Part shown: piece after piece, positions 35,286-46,588 of the stretch
Position numbering within the stretch: position 1 is the first letter of the stretch
Layout of the letters: every line of letters begins with the position of its first letter
Program-made: the position numbers and the translations under genes
Assembly (NCBI RefSeq): GCF_027595985.1
Contig: NC_073302.1
Span: 172,279,996-172,343,995, forward strand
Length of the DNA: 64,000 nucleotides
Source: Sorex araneus
Taxonomy: Eukaryota; Chordata; Mammalia; Eulipotyphla; Soricidae
Direction of reading: 5' to 3'
The notes under the pieces: generated by a model
What the model was told of the DNA's origin: nothing
The model's database searches: none
What the model saw: only the letters and a program-made list of their open reading frames with translations

Positions 35286-36989
35286 TTTTGGTGTAGTACA
35301 GAAGTGGCTCACACAGTAGTGTGGTACGAGAGGTGCTGGAAGGTTCTGAAGCTTCTATATTGGTGAAAGCAGATTGTCTTCAGTTGGCCTTGGCTACTTT
35401 TCTTATGCTCAGAGGCCCTTAGTATTGCCTCTGTCCATCAGATTAAAGGTGGGATTTGTACCCCGAGAGGAAGCATCATAGTACTCACTTATTTTTTTGT
35501 TGCATAAGACTGAGTAGAGCTACATCTAGGTCAACTTCTCTTCACTGAGGCCCAAATGCTGTCCCAGAACCTCTGATAAACTGGTTTCTCCTATCCCCCT
35601 TTCTCTTCTCTTTAGACAGTAAAATATTGTGATTCTACATTTATGATACTTTCTCCAATGTCTTGCTTTATTTGTGGCTCTGCCCTGTACCTGGTAAATA
35701 TGCCCCTACTGTAAGCAGTGATTTGGGGCTTGTATACATCAGATTTGCCTGGAGTATTTTCAAAACTACAACTGCTAGGAATCCACCCAGTAAAGCTATG
35801 CCCAAATCTGAAAGAGGGGTCTGGTCATAAGAAATTTCAAAAGGCTCCCCACTAACAACAGTGCAAGCAGGACTGAGATGCATGGCCCTTTTTCATTAGC
35901 CATTGTCTACACCAATCCCAGTGCATTTGCCTCTAAACTATTTGATCTCAGGGTACAAGGGAGGTGAGTGTTGTGAATGGGAAGTAGTGGGTGTTGTATG
36001 GGGTAAACAGTAAGGTGTTGGACAAGTAGTTCATGGAACCTGACGTGAAGGACATAGGAGATGTGTCGCAAGCTCCACACAAGGCTCCTGACACCAGTCT
36101 TACGGATGGGGGAAGAACCAGGAATCATGATGGAAGAGGGGGCTTTATTGTCTTTCTTCCACTTAACATCCTTCGCTGCAAACCTTTGTTTTAAACCCTG
36201 CCATAGAAACACCAAGACAGAAAACAAGGGTTCCTGCGATGGAAAAAGTTACAGGTACAGAAATAACAAAAGGAAGAGGAAAATCAAAAACTAAATCACA
36301 CAACTGAGCAAGAATAACTCTTGTGTAAACACTTGCTTATCCCCACTTGGTTTATTACCCAGCACAATTAGCTGTCAGTCATATCATTCAATATGCTTGG
36401 GCTGTCTCCATTGTCATTCGTATTTAATTGCAGCAGTATTGTCTGCTTATACCTTCTAGGACTTCAGGTGGTCTGTGCACAGAGTTCAAACAAATTCATA
36501 AAGCACCTTAGTACAGTGTCCACCTACTGTGTCTCTCCTAAGGATTGTGTATCAAGAGAAGGTCTGCAACATCTTTGGCATTGAAGCAATCTACTCTACT
36601 TTTACACTCCCCTTGCCAACTTGTACCCTCCACCATGGCACAGCTTGAAAGTTTCATTTATAACCCTGATTTAAAACCGACATCCTTTGTTGCTTTGTTG
36701 GGGACATAACAGAAGTAAAGATAGGCTCTCCAGGTCACAGGGAAGCTGAGTCTCAGGGAACAGGACAGGTTGTCCTCTTTCCTGGAAGCCCCCATGCTGA
36801 GCGTCAGCATCACTGTGGACTTGAGAAAGTGTGTGTGGTGGCCAGTGTGGGCCCTTGAAGGACTTTTGAAAGATGACAAGCACTTCTATCCTTGGTCACT
36901 GGACTTCTTCACACCTTCGGAGCTAATGCCACAGAGGTTGCATAAATTCCTTCCTCTGTCTTTGTAGCTTGTGCATACACATTGTGTGG
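35286..36989. other. Unique sequence, no gene supported
   Basis: Minus-strand frames at 35668-35883 (71 codons) and 35907-36227 (106 codons) lie end to end and were checked for a processed pseudogene, but I recognise no protein. The remainder is unremarkable. Confidence 0.35.
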
Positions 36990-37494
36990 CTTTCTTTGCT
37001 TAATATCAAACTTTTGAGGTTCATTTATTTTGTGTGTATTGTTTCCTGTTCATAACTGAGTTTTCCATTGTGTGAATAGACCTCAATATATTTATTCATT
37101 CATTTATTGGTGACCGTTTGAATAGTTTTGAGCCTGAAGCTATTGCAATTGCTGCTGTTCACAATCTTGGTGATACCTGGAAGTGGAACTTTTGGGTAAT
37201 AGAGTATGTATCTACCACCAACATAGGAGAGAGTTCTGGGGTTTTAATTTGTCCTTTTGATTTTGTAATTTTAGACATTCTAATATTTGTGTAGGGTCAC
37301 ATAATGCTTTTAATTTTCTGTTTCTTGGTGATTATTGAGGTTGACTACTGTCATATGTCTTGGCCACCTACAAATAATTTTTGATGTTTTAATACTTGAT
37401 GATAATTTCATTATATTATTTTAATAGCATATACACAAATTTTTCCTTGTACTCTTTCACTACCTATTTTTAGGCTTTTTAAAATTTTATTTTG
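36990..37494 (-). mobile_element. Old L1 3' fragment, antisense
   Basis: ttccattgtgtgaatagacc, atttattcattcatttattg, gctgttcacaatcttggtg and agtggaacttttgggtaat match the antisense L1 3' region (population of old mammalian L1). Heavily diverged. Confidence 0.8.
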
Positions 37495-37648
37495 TTTTTA
37501 GGTCACACCCAGTGGAGTTTAGGGCTCACTCCTAGCTCTGCACTCAGGGATCAATTCTGGTGGGGCTGGGGGAAAATAGATGGTGTTGGGGATTGAACCC
37601 TAGTTGGCAGCCAGCACAACAAATGTCCTACCCAGAGTATTACCACTC
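37495..37648 (-). mobile_element. SINE-L at the edge of an L1 fragment
   Basis: tttaggtcacacccagtgg, ggattgaaccctagttggc and ctacccagagtattaccac give the minus-strand order. Confidence 0.88.
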
Positions 37649-38724
37649 TTGCAAACTTAAAAAGAATTATTATGGTATCATGGAGAAATCAAACTCCTTC
37701 CTCCTAGGCTAACCTGATATAATCGTTTTCTTAAGTTATTCAGCTACCTAATAGTAAAGGGAACAATGTTTGTTTTTCAACGCAAAGAAGAGGATTCATT
37801 AAAACTGAACGATTTAAGGAAACTGACTAAAGGCAAACTATGTATAGTTATGTTGGAATTTTAATATAGTTTTATTTAGATATAACAAAATGTTTTGCAT
37901 CAATTATATCTGCCTCAAAAAGTGGCCAGCCTCAGTGCTAAGAGTAAGAACAAGGCTGAAGAAGTTCTGTCGGCAAAAAGTATTCTATGAGAGAATACTT
38001 TTCCAGAGTTAGTATGACATTGGTGCATTTGGCTTAGATCGAATGAGTTATTGTTAAGGAAAAAGTTTCAGTTATTGGAATTGAAGACTGCCAATCAGTT
38101 CTACGAAGTGCTGTGATGGGATTTCAGAGAAGGCTTTACTGGTGAGTTACAGAAAAGTTCCCCCAGGCAGGGTGACAACTATAAAAAGAAGTGTTAAAGA
38201 GGAGCAGAAGTCACAGAAATGTATTCAGGAAAAGGGCTGATTTTCTGTTCTAAGGAGATATACAGTGCTCTTACTGCTTGTTGGTGAACTGCAGTGGCGC
38301 ATAAGAAGTATGGTTCTTCTTGTTGGAGAAACAGACTGTAGTTAGTCATATACCATTGATTAAATCTTCTCCACCTTCTTAGATGCTTTTGTCATCCTTA
38401 GGATTAAAACTGATTCCAAGGCTTTCTAAATTGCTAACTTAGATATTTTTTAACATAAAAATGTCTGATTGAGGGATTATTCAAAACTAATATTTCTTTG
38501 AGTTCTCTACTTCAGGACAGGAGTGAACCCAGTATAATTGCTCATGTCAGTTCTTGCTTGCTTGTCTTCTGTATTGGCCTTTGTGGCAGGGACCAGTGGA
38601 GGGCCCTGAGACTTGACCTCATCTTTATCTCATCCCTGTTCCTGCCCTCCTACAATTTCCACTGCACTCTAAGTTTTGAAGTCTTTGGGATTTGGGGTGG
38701 GCTTTTAAAAGGACACATAAAAGC
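37649..38724. other. Unique sequence
   Basis: No gene recognised. A 105-codon ORF at 38498-38815 runs into a SINE-like element and has no known domain. Confidence 0.4.
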
Positions 38725-38820
38725 CATGATCTGGTTCAATAGCAGAACATGTGCCTTACATATGCCTGGGTTCAATTTCTGGCACCACACAATAAATTTT
38801 TTAAAATTAAATTAAAATGC
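38725..38820 (+). mobile_element. Short tRNA-like SINE of a different type (ID-like)
   Basis: ctggttcaatagcagaacat (A-box-like), cttacatatgcctgggttcaa (B-box-like ggttcaattt) and an A/T-rich tail. It lacks the SINE-L and SINE-R bodies. Probably an unrelated simple tRNA-derived SINE. Confidence 0.5.
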
Positions 38821-39582
38821 ATGTAAATACAGGAAAGGACATAAAACTTTGGGAATTTTATCATGACTTTTGGGGGGCTTCCAAGCAGTGACCAGGAGGC
38901 CTGAAAACCTCTCCGTTAAGCCTATGATTCAGTGTGAAGCCTTGCAATACCAGAAGCTTCTAGAGCTATGCTCGGTAATGCTTGGGTAGGTCAGCTGCAT
39001 GAATGGACCTCAACCTGTTCTGTGGCCCTTGGTGTCACTCTCTATTTTATAAGAAAGTTGCTAAAATAGATCCTTTATAGGAAAGAGGACATGGGGATAA
39101 AGTTAGGCAAGAGGAGATGATTCTGTCCCCCCAATCTTGATATTTCATGACTGAAAGAAGTATTTACTTTTCCGAAGAGCATCAAATATGAGTTTAAAAT
39201 ACATTTTTGGATAGACATCAAGCAACATATAAAAATAGACTCGGCGCTTAAGAATTTACCCTTGGAGCAAACAGGTTATATGAACCTCTAGTTTCATCCA
39301 TTATCAGAGACATGGATGAGGAAGCAAACCAGAAGGAAAAGAGCTGATTTGTTCTGCTGGTGATGGTCTTTTCTTCTAAATTTCTTCTGTTCTGATCAGC
39401 TGACAGGTTCTCCCCTGCCCCTAAGTAAACTTGTATATAAAAAATATTCAGTATTGTTACTTCACTCTCTGTTCTATTTTGCAAGCAAATCTCTAGTAAA
39501 TTTTTCAGAAGTACTTGATAGAAATAGGAAATATGGAAGAAGTCTCCAAGGAGAAGACCACCTGTGGTGTTGTTTCTCAAGC
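38821..39582. other. Unique sequence
   Basis: A stretch at 38880-39000 (tccaagcagtgaccaggagg, gctatgctcggtaatgct) could be a very old SINE, not assignable. A 110-codon minus ORF at 39248-39580 has no recognisable family. Confidence 0.35.
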
Positions 39583-40550
39583 TTTTTTTTTTACTGAGAA
39601 AAGTGAATTTTTAATTAACTTGTGAATCTACTTATAAAACACAAGCAAAGTTCACAACTATAAATTTAAACCTTTTGCACTAAAAAAGCAAACAAACAAA
39701 CAAACAAAAACAAAAAACCCCACAAAACAACAAACAGCCACAGGCACGAACTGCAAACCTGTATTGATTATCAACTCGTCTTATGGTTAATTCTTAGCAG
39801 TAATTCAGTATTTCGAATTGGCAATTTTCGTATTTTAGCACCAAATGCCTCCCACAGAGGCCCTCGGAGCACTGTGCTGCCAGTGTCAGGAGCTGCTTGC
39901 GCACACACGCCACTCACCACGCAAACAGGGTGGAGATGAGGCCCACAGCTGGGTGCCCGGGCAGGGGATCAGACAGAGGGCACACAGTCACAATCTTTAA
40001 TCTAGTGCATTCGCTAAAAAAACTCCAGCTTTCGCTCCCAGGATTGCCCCCGTCCTTGTATTTTAATATCATGACTTAGAAGATGCAGACGCTATTGCCT
40101 AAATATTACTCTATACATTTCCATCAGTGCTCAGGAAAACACTTAAAGTTGCTATTTAATTTACACCATAATTACTGGGTTACAGCTTAAGCTCATTTGC
40201 AATTTTGGAAGCAATATTTTTGAAAGCGATGGACATCCCTGATATCCGCTTAAACCGGACCCCGTTCAGAGACCGTCTTGGCAGCTTGCACACCTCCATC
40301 TCCCACTGCACAAGGTTCCCCGCGTGCCCATCGCCATGGACACAGAAGAATAAGAAGTGCTCTTTTTGCTCGTAGTCACAGTTATTGGCATCCAGCACTT
40401 TGCGGATTTCCCGAATCATGTCACTGGGATCCATGGAACTAGTGGTCTTCATTCTCCAAGTAAAGCGCAGGGAACGAGGCTTTGCTTCTTTGTTCTCATC
40501 CTTCTGCTCAGCGGATACATTGCGACTCCTTGTGAGTTTTGACCCACTGT
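39583..40550 (-). pseudogene. MARK3: Processed pseudogene of MARK3 (3' part), KA1 domain still open
   Basis: MARK3 is a Ser/Thr kinase that phosphorylates microtubule-associated proteins and ends in a KA1 domain that binds acidic membrane lipids. The minus strand encodes its C-terminus without introns in an ORF of 136 codons (40590-40180); homology starts at about codon 17 (40542). Visible motifs are [26 protein letters not shown]-like, [40 protein letters not shown] and the exact family C-terminus [18 protein letters not shown]1 spans about codons 37-136. Apparent substitutions include FTWRM, LPRRS and ISGM. No stop or frameshift lies in the homologous part. SKLTR joins directly to SRNV, so optional exon segments are skipped. 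About 590 bp of presumed 3' UTR follow, ending in a T-run at 39583-39592 (the poly(A)). The kinase and UBA domains are absent. Confidence 0.93.
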
Positions 40551-41799
40551 TAATCGTTTCCTTTAGAAGAGGCTTATACCATAACTTCATGGTCTCTGTG
40601 CCTCAAGAAGGGAGAGAGGTGTTGCTTGCCTCAGGCTGAAGTTGGTCAATTAACAACTTGAGGCCTTAGCAGATGTTACCATCTAGAAGACAAACAGACT
40701 TTTAATGTGAAAAACAACAACCTAACTTTAAAGTTTCCAATGCTTGTGTTTCTGATGATTCCTAGCTGGACTGGAGCCCATGGCTCTTTCATTGACAGTA
40801 AGCCATATTTTAGCTCATACCCAGATGTACAAAGTCTATTCATTGACTCAATGACTCACTAATTGCCTTTAAAGTTTCATTAAAAGCTGAGACATTACTA
40901 AAGAGCTTACATTAGTCACACTTTGATCCTGGTTCTGTTAGACACTTGAGGCAAGAACTGATAATGTAACCAGCGATGTCAAAAGCGACTCTGCTGTTCT
41001 GGTTCCAAAACTATGGAAAATGTGAAAGGCCTTTTGGAATGGCATCTCACTGGCCTTTGTGACATGCTGTCTTGGGGTTCTATACAGTACTATTGAAGAT
41101 GAAAATTGTGGAAGTTCTCAGGTACTCTCTCCCTTCTTCTTCTCCCTGTCCTCATTTGTATGATGCCATCTTTTATTCTAATACCTTCCATGTAAATCTC
41201 ATATACAAGACAAAATTTCTTTATAAAGACACAGGTAATTCAAAAGCTACTTATGTCCCCGTATTGCTTAGTTCATTTAAGTAGTCCAACAATGATGAAA
41301 TACTAACTTGTCAGAATCTAAAATAGTTTGGCCCAGCTTATTAAGTTGTTATGATGCACATTACAGGCTCATTTGCTATAATTAATTAGTGAAGAGAAGA
41401 TAGAGACTTGGCTTTATTTCTATCTAACATATGTGTCTGAAGAGAGTTCATTAAGAAGAGTTCAGCTGAATGGAGCACATACACAAAAAGCCCTCTTTGT
41501 TCTCTCAACATATTATTTTCCAGTGCTACTACTTAAAATACAATATTTTTTAACCCCAAATAAAGGCATACATTCTGCTTATTTGTCTTTGGATTTTTTA
41601 ACTAAACTGACATTTTCTAAAACACCATCTTTACATATAATGTGTTTTTCTTCAAGTAGCAGTGGGTAAAATGTTTCTGTTTTTACTCATCCAAATTCTT
41701 AAGAGTATTTAGGGTACAAAGGTGGAAGAATGATAGAAATAACTTTTCTCCTTGTTAAATGTAACGCAGGATGAAATAACTAGCATGACAATAGCAGAA
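40551..41799. other. Unique sequence
   Basis: No repeat or gene recognised apart from the first 16 non-homologous codons of the MARK3-retrocopy ORF (40543-40590). Confidence 0.4.
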
Positions 41800-41965
41800 T
41801 GAAGCTGGAGATATAATATCAAAATTAGGATATGTGCCTTGCATGTGGCTAATATCAGTTTGATCACCAGCACTGTAGATGGTACCCCTAGCACCACCAG
41901 GAGTGATCCCTGAGCACAGAGCAGGGAGTAAGAAAACTGCAGGGGGTAGCTCCCAAATCACACCA
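41800..41965 (+). mobile_element. SINE-L copy, diverged head
   Basis: gaagctggagatataatatc, gccttgcatgtggctaatatc, accaccaggagtgatccctg and gcagggagtaag follow SINE-L order. Confidence 0.85.
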
Positions 41966-42094
41966 TAATGTACATATATATCAGCATAAAACCCATAATG
42001 AAGATAATACACTACTGAATGCTGAATTAAAATTATTTTATGGTTTCATTTTTCACACGTCAACATGCAAGCAGCAGTAATTCCTTAATTATTT

Positions 42095-42290
42095 AGCACA
42101 TTATAGTTTTCAAAGTCACTTTTTACAACATAATTTGAGATAAGCATTGTCCAAACGCTGAAGCCAGCTGGGAAAAATGTTATTATTGTTCATCTAAAAT
42201 AGAGAAAGGAAATTTTGATTGAAGGATTTGGCTGGGATCACGCAACTATTTTTTTTGTGTGGATAACAGAAACAGATCTTTCAGTGGTCA
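42095..42290 (-). mobile_element. Antisense MIR
   Basis: ttagcacattatagttttca, tttttacaacataatttgag, atctaaaatagagaaaggaa and ggctgggatcacgcaact are compatible with antisense MIR. Diverged. Confidence 0.55.
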
Positions 42291-42811
42291 GGTGGTATGC
42301 ACCCCACTATACTACTGTTACTGAAGAATTTTAAAATACTGAAAATATTTTTGAGAGGTGCACTTCAGAAAAAATCAGTGAAATTAAATATAAGGAGAGC
42401 AAAGAACCAGAGCAGGTATGTGCTTACAAGGTAAAGTCTAGCCTTGGTTTAGTCTGTGAGAATGGAGTTCACAGTGTCATTAGCAGAGCAGAAATGTCAC
42501 TCCAGGAACTGGGGACCAACCAGTCACTGATATGTATGCCGTAGTAGCACGTGTAATCAGGTGTCATGGCTTCCCTAGCAAAATGGCGCCAGCCACTGGG
42601 GCCAGTTTTGAGATATTGCCTGTGATCTCTTTGGAGGCCATCTTTCTGACAGCTGAGAGATGAAGGTGCAAGGCCAGTGATGGGATGGGAGCAGAGTTGG
42701 GGAAAAGCCCTTTCTTCAACATGGATTCATACATTGAACAGGAAATTCTAATTTCTAAATTATGGTTGCATACTGAAACTTAAAGTGAATGTAGGATTTT
42801 CTATATACTGA
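42291..42811. other. Unique sequence
   Basis: No feature recognised. Confidence 0.4.
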
Positions 42812-43024
42812 GTGTTGCAGGTGACCGACCCAGGTTCGATTCCTCCGCCCCTCTCGGAGAGCTCGGCAAGCTAGCGAGAGTATCTCGCCCGCATTGCAGA
42901 GCCTGGCAAGCTACCTGTGACATCTTCGGTTTTCCTAAAACAGTAACAACAAGTCTCACAATGGAGACATTACTGGTGCCCACTTGAGCAAATCGAAGAG
43001 CAACGGGATGACAGTGACAGTGAG
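42812..43024 (+). mobile_element. SINE-R, 5'-truncated
   Basis: Starts inside the tRNA-like head just before a perfect B box (ggttcgattcc at 42834), so the A box is missing. Body, middle block and RTE tail (42960-43013) are well kept. Ends gacagtgacagtgag. Confidence 0.95.
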
Positions 43025-43026
43025 TA

Positions 43027-43064
43027 CGATGATGATGATGATGATGATGATGCTGATGATGATA
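43027..43064. repeat. (GAT)n microsatellite at the 3' end of SINE-R
   Basis: About 12 gat units, with one gct and one ata interruption, follow the SINE-R tail almost immediately. Confidence 0.95.
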
Positions 43065-43089
43065 TCAGTGCTTGCATCTAGGTGCACAG

Positions 43090-43645
43090 GAGGAAGATGA
43101 TAGCTCCTTTAATAAAGAGGCAATGGTGTCTGGCAGGACCATGCAGTGCATAAACACCTGCTTTGTGAGTGTGTGATCTCAAGTTCATGTCCCCTGGTGC
43201 TTCATATATCAGATACAATCATGGCAGCTTTGCTAACTTTGGTCCCCGGTGGCCACAGGAAGTTTCTAACTGCAACACAGCAGCTGTGTACTAGTGTCAC
43301 ACTGCAACTAAAATCATGTGTGAGGCCTGTGGCCAGCAAGTATAAGCTCGGGAATGTGAGGTGAGCACTACAAAGCCCACCCTAGTAAGTACCATGACCA
43401 TTGCTTGTACATCTCAATCAAGGAGAGGGACCTTGGTCAAGCACATGAGCAAGCACCATCACTAATGCCCGCAAATCCCAGGAAGCTGTGCAGCCCAGTG
43501 CAAGCACCCAAGATCTACCAAGTGGCTCCTGCCAGAACCACAGCTAAGCATGTGAGAGCACCATGGTCAGAGGTGTGTGCCAGCCCAGTCACTGCAGCAA
43601 CAACACCAAGAGCAGCGATGCAGGGAAGAAGGAAAGGGGTGGAAT
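43090..43645 (+). mobile_element. Unclassified long repeat, family X, copy 1
   Basis: A tRNA-like start (caggaccatgcagtgcataaa, ctcaagttcatgtcccctgg) leads into a body rich in gcaag/accat words (gtgagagcaccatggtcaga). It shares order and words with the antisense copy at 48880-49315. An 80-codon ORF in it is not a recognised protein. Confidence 0.5.
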
Positions 43646-43934
43646 AAAGAAATACAGAAATTACGAAAAGGGCAGCTGAAGAAAGAAAACACCATGTGAG
43701 TCCTGCATGCTCAATATATCACATTGTGCGATAAATACATACTGCGCATATTGCACATGTATCTATTTTCTATCATATATACATGAATACATATGTACAG
43801 AAGCTTGCACACACGAGCAGGTGTTTCATAGACTGTGTCACTGATAGCTTATGAAAACTGAATGTTTTCTTTTCTCAATGTTCTTATAAGTAGCCACTGT
43901 TGACATTACTATAGTAACACTAAAATCCCTTAGA
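43646..43934. other. Unique sequence
   Basis: AT-rich with atacata-type low complexity around 43730-43800. Confidence 0.4.
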
Positions 43935-44102
43935 TCCTAAGAGATAGTATAGAGGGTAGGGCACTTGCCTTGCATGCAGCTGATCTGGGTTTGATCCCCA
44001 GCATAACATAGTCTCTCAAGTACTTCCATGAGTGATTCCTGAGTGCAGAACCAGGTATAACACCTGAGCATTGCCAGGTGTGGCCCCCAAATAAAATAAA
44101 AT
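43935..44102 (+). mobile_element. SINE-L copy
   Basis: gagatagtatagagggtagg, gggtttgatccccagcataa, gagtgattcctgagtgcaga, gcattgccaggtgtggccc and an A-rich tail (aaataaaataaaa). Confidence 0.93.
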
Positions 44103-44639
44103 CCTTGTCTATTGTTTCTATAGAAAAGTGTAGATGCTATTCATATTTTGATGTTCACATTTTACTTCTGTGAAATATAAAAACTAAAGAGAAGGCATTC
44201 CTTTTCCTATCAAAGATCTGGAAGCGCTTTGTCCCTGAGGCAAATGAGCACCTCAGTAGGAATGAGTGAAATCACAGGCTTCGCTCTAGGATCCAGTTTG
44301 CCAGGTTACTTTTCTTTACTTTGGATTTCTCCCATCTGTGATCCGCTGTGCTGTGGATACTGAGTATCACTACAGAAATGTGTGTTCTTGTGTCTTTGCC
44401 AAGGAATGATCAGAAGATGCAATGTTTGCATCCTCAGTACCTCTCACTGACATGCCAAGTCAGTACTTCACTACAAGATATCACCTTGCCAATTTTCTTT
44501 TAATACAAAACTATTCCGTTCCTTGTCTAAGAATGGAAAAGGATAACCATTTGAGTTGTGCTTCACCATGGTCCTAAGGAATTTATCAAGATACCACAGA
44601 ATTTCAAACTGTACATATTTGGGGGTAACAGGAGGAGGT
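44103..44639. other. Unique sequence
   Basis: No feature recognised. Confidence 0.4.
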
Positions 44640-44762
44640 TAGGATTTGGGCTTCCCCAAGAGGTGATCAGAGAGTACTTCTGGCAGTGCTGGGGAACTTT
44701 ATACCATGTTAGGTCAGCTGCATGAAACACAAGCATTTTCCCTGCTGTAACCTCTCTGGCCC
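44640..44762 (-). mobile_element. Degenerate SINE-L
   Basis: gagtacttctggcagtgctg, ggtcagctgcatgaaacac and ctgctgtaacctctctggccc match the minus-strand body and head. Confidence 0.7.
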
Positions 44763-44816
44763 CAAACTATAAATATTTTTACAAATAAAGATACAAAGAT
44801 ATGTCAAAGGATGAGA

Positions 44817-45070
44817 TCACTGTATCACTGTATCACTGTCATCCCTGTTCATCGATTTGCTTGAGCGGGCACCAGTAACATCTCCACTCGTCCCTGTCAC
44901 ATGCTAGTGTAGCCCGATGGCCTGTTGGGGTCTCTTTCAGGATCAGGGGAATGAAGACTGTCGTTGTTACTGTTTTTGGCGTATCGACTATGCCACAGGT
45001 AGCTTGCCAGGCTCTGCCGTGCAGGCTGGATACTTTCAGTATCTTGCCGGGCTCTTCGAGAGGGACGGAG
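44817..45070 (-). mobile_element. Variant SINE-R with longer RTE-derived tail
   Basis: Starts on the plus strand with three atcactgt units. The usual RTE tail follows, and homology to the LINE then continues past the normal SINE-R border through catgctagtgtagcccgatgg (LINE 20301-20380), at least 25 nt more. Next comes attcccctgatcctgaaagag (minus strand), also found in the 3005-3373 variant, then the normal core. The head stops at gagggacggagg, so no tRNA part is present. Confidence 0.85.
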
Positions 45071-46588
45071 GCTTTTGGGGTGGCCTCTAATCGCCTTTAC
45101 AGGTATTCCCAGTGTATCAAATGTAAGCTTTTGGTTGACTGGCATATTATAACGATCTGTACCATCTGTGTGGCCCCAAAATGTTTAGTTTCTTTTCAAA
45201 TCTTTCCAATATCACAAGAGTCTCTAACATCAATGCTTGTCATCTACTATGGTTATATGCATTGTATTTGAGTGATAATAAAATATGCTTCTTTAAAAGT
45301 TTTGAAAACTGATACGCCATTTGATTTGGCTCTATTGAAAAACGTTTTGCACATGGTTTCACACCCAGAATTTGGGAAGTTGTCAAAGTTCAGTGGCCCT
45401 AGACATGGTCAACATCCTCTTCTTCTAGTTCAAATATCCCTATGAGCATTCAGAAGCTCCAAGCACACACTACATCATTATTTTAAAGCCCAACCTTGAG
45501 TGCCAGACAACAGGCAAACACTAGTGAGGTTCCAGGTGGAAGCATGTTTATTTGTTTTTTTGTGGTTCAGAAACCATTTCCGTTTGCTTGAATAAGACAC
45601 TGTCTGAAAGCAATTTCCTTTCTTTTTTCATGGCTCCTTGAGATGGTAAATTATTAAAATGATCAAGACTTACTGGTATGATAATAAAGAAGTACTCTCA
45701 CATTGGAAGAGGCACTGAGAAAAGGAAAATGTTTTGAAAACAAATATAAATTCATTCTATGGGAGTCAAGGTTAAGTCTTTTGTTATTGTGTGGTAGTCG
45801 CTCTCTTCGCAATTCCCACAGCCTCCTTGGTTCCAATAAACTATTATAGAGATGACTTATCTTAGGGGCAAGCTCTGTCTGTCTTTTATCCCTCATCACT
45901 GTTCAGCAGAGGTCATGAGTAAGAAGAAACCAAAGAACAATGAGGTAGGATTTGTAAACGAGACTGAGTGAAGTTGCTGAGAAAATTGTTGTATGTGTGA
46001 GTCTGCGTGGTCAATGAGGCCTAGCATTGCCATACTGGGCCATTAGCCACAGAATCTGAATTCTGGTCTTTTCCTGGACACCAGTTTCACCTTGGGCAAG
46101 ACTACTGCTCTCTTATCCGGAAACACCTTAAACCTCAAATTAAAGATACCATTTTATGTACTTAAACAACTGAAAGATAACAAGGCTTCAGATATGTTTA
46201 GCTTTAATAATTTAAATTATACTAACAAGATTCTGTATATTTTTTACTCTGCTTCCCTTGAGATACCCGATGTCTCTCTCCTTGTGTTAGAGAAGCTAAT
46301 GAAGGTTGCTTGAAAAACTAAAATTCCTTAGCAGCTAATCAAGTGACTTAAATAAGATAAAATATTTTTCCTTCCAAATAGTTCTGTTGAAAATCATTCA
46401 GTGCTTGTTAGATAACTGAACCATGAAATCTTCAGGTACTTATTCTCACAGTCCTCTGATCTGTTGCCCTGCTGTGGGGGCTTTGTTTCTAGTCCAAGAT
46501 GAAGGTGAAATCATAACATCCATATTCCAAAAACTAGGATATAGGAATATAAGCAATAATGATGCAGGAAATAAAGCAGCTTTTTAAA
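45071..46588. other. Unique sequence; weak MIR-like patch at about 46045-46140
   Basis: caccttgggcaagactactg recalls the MIR core. Otherwise nothing recognised. Confidence 0.35.

Noticed and set aside
35668..36227. Two consecutive minus-strand ORFs as a processed pseudogene
   Set aside because: I recognise no parent protein, see no poly(A) end, and the frames are of chance length.
40591..40640. Target-site duplication of the MARK3 retrocopy (ggtgttg...tcaggc against ggtgttg...tcaagc at 39566)
   Set aside because: The two sites match only with gaps, and the upper one lies about 75 bp beyond the recognisable homology, so the 5' border is left open.
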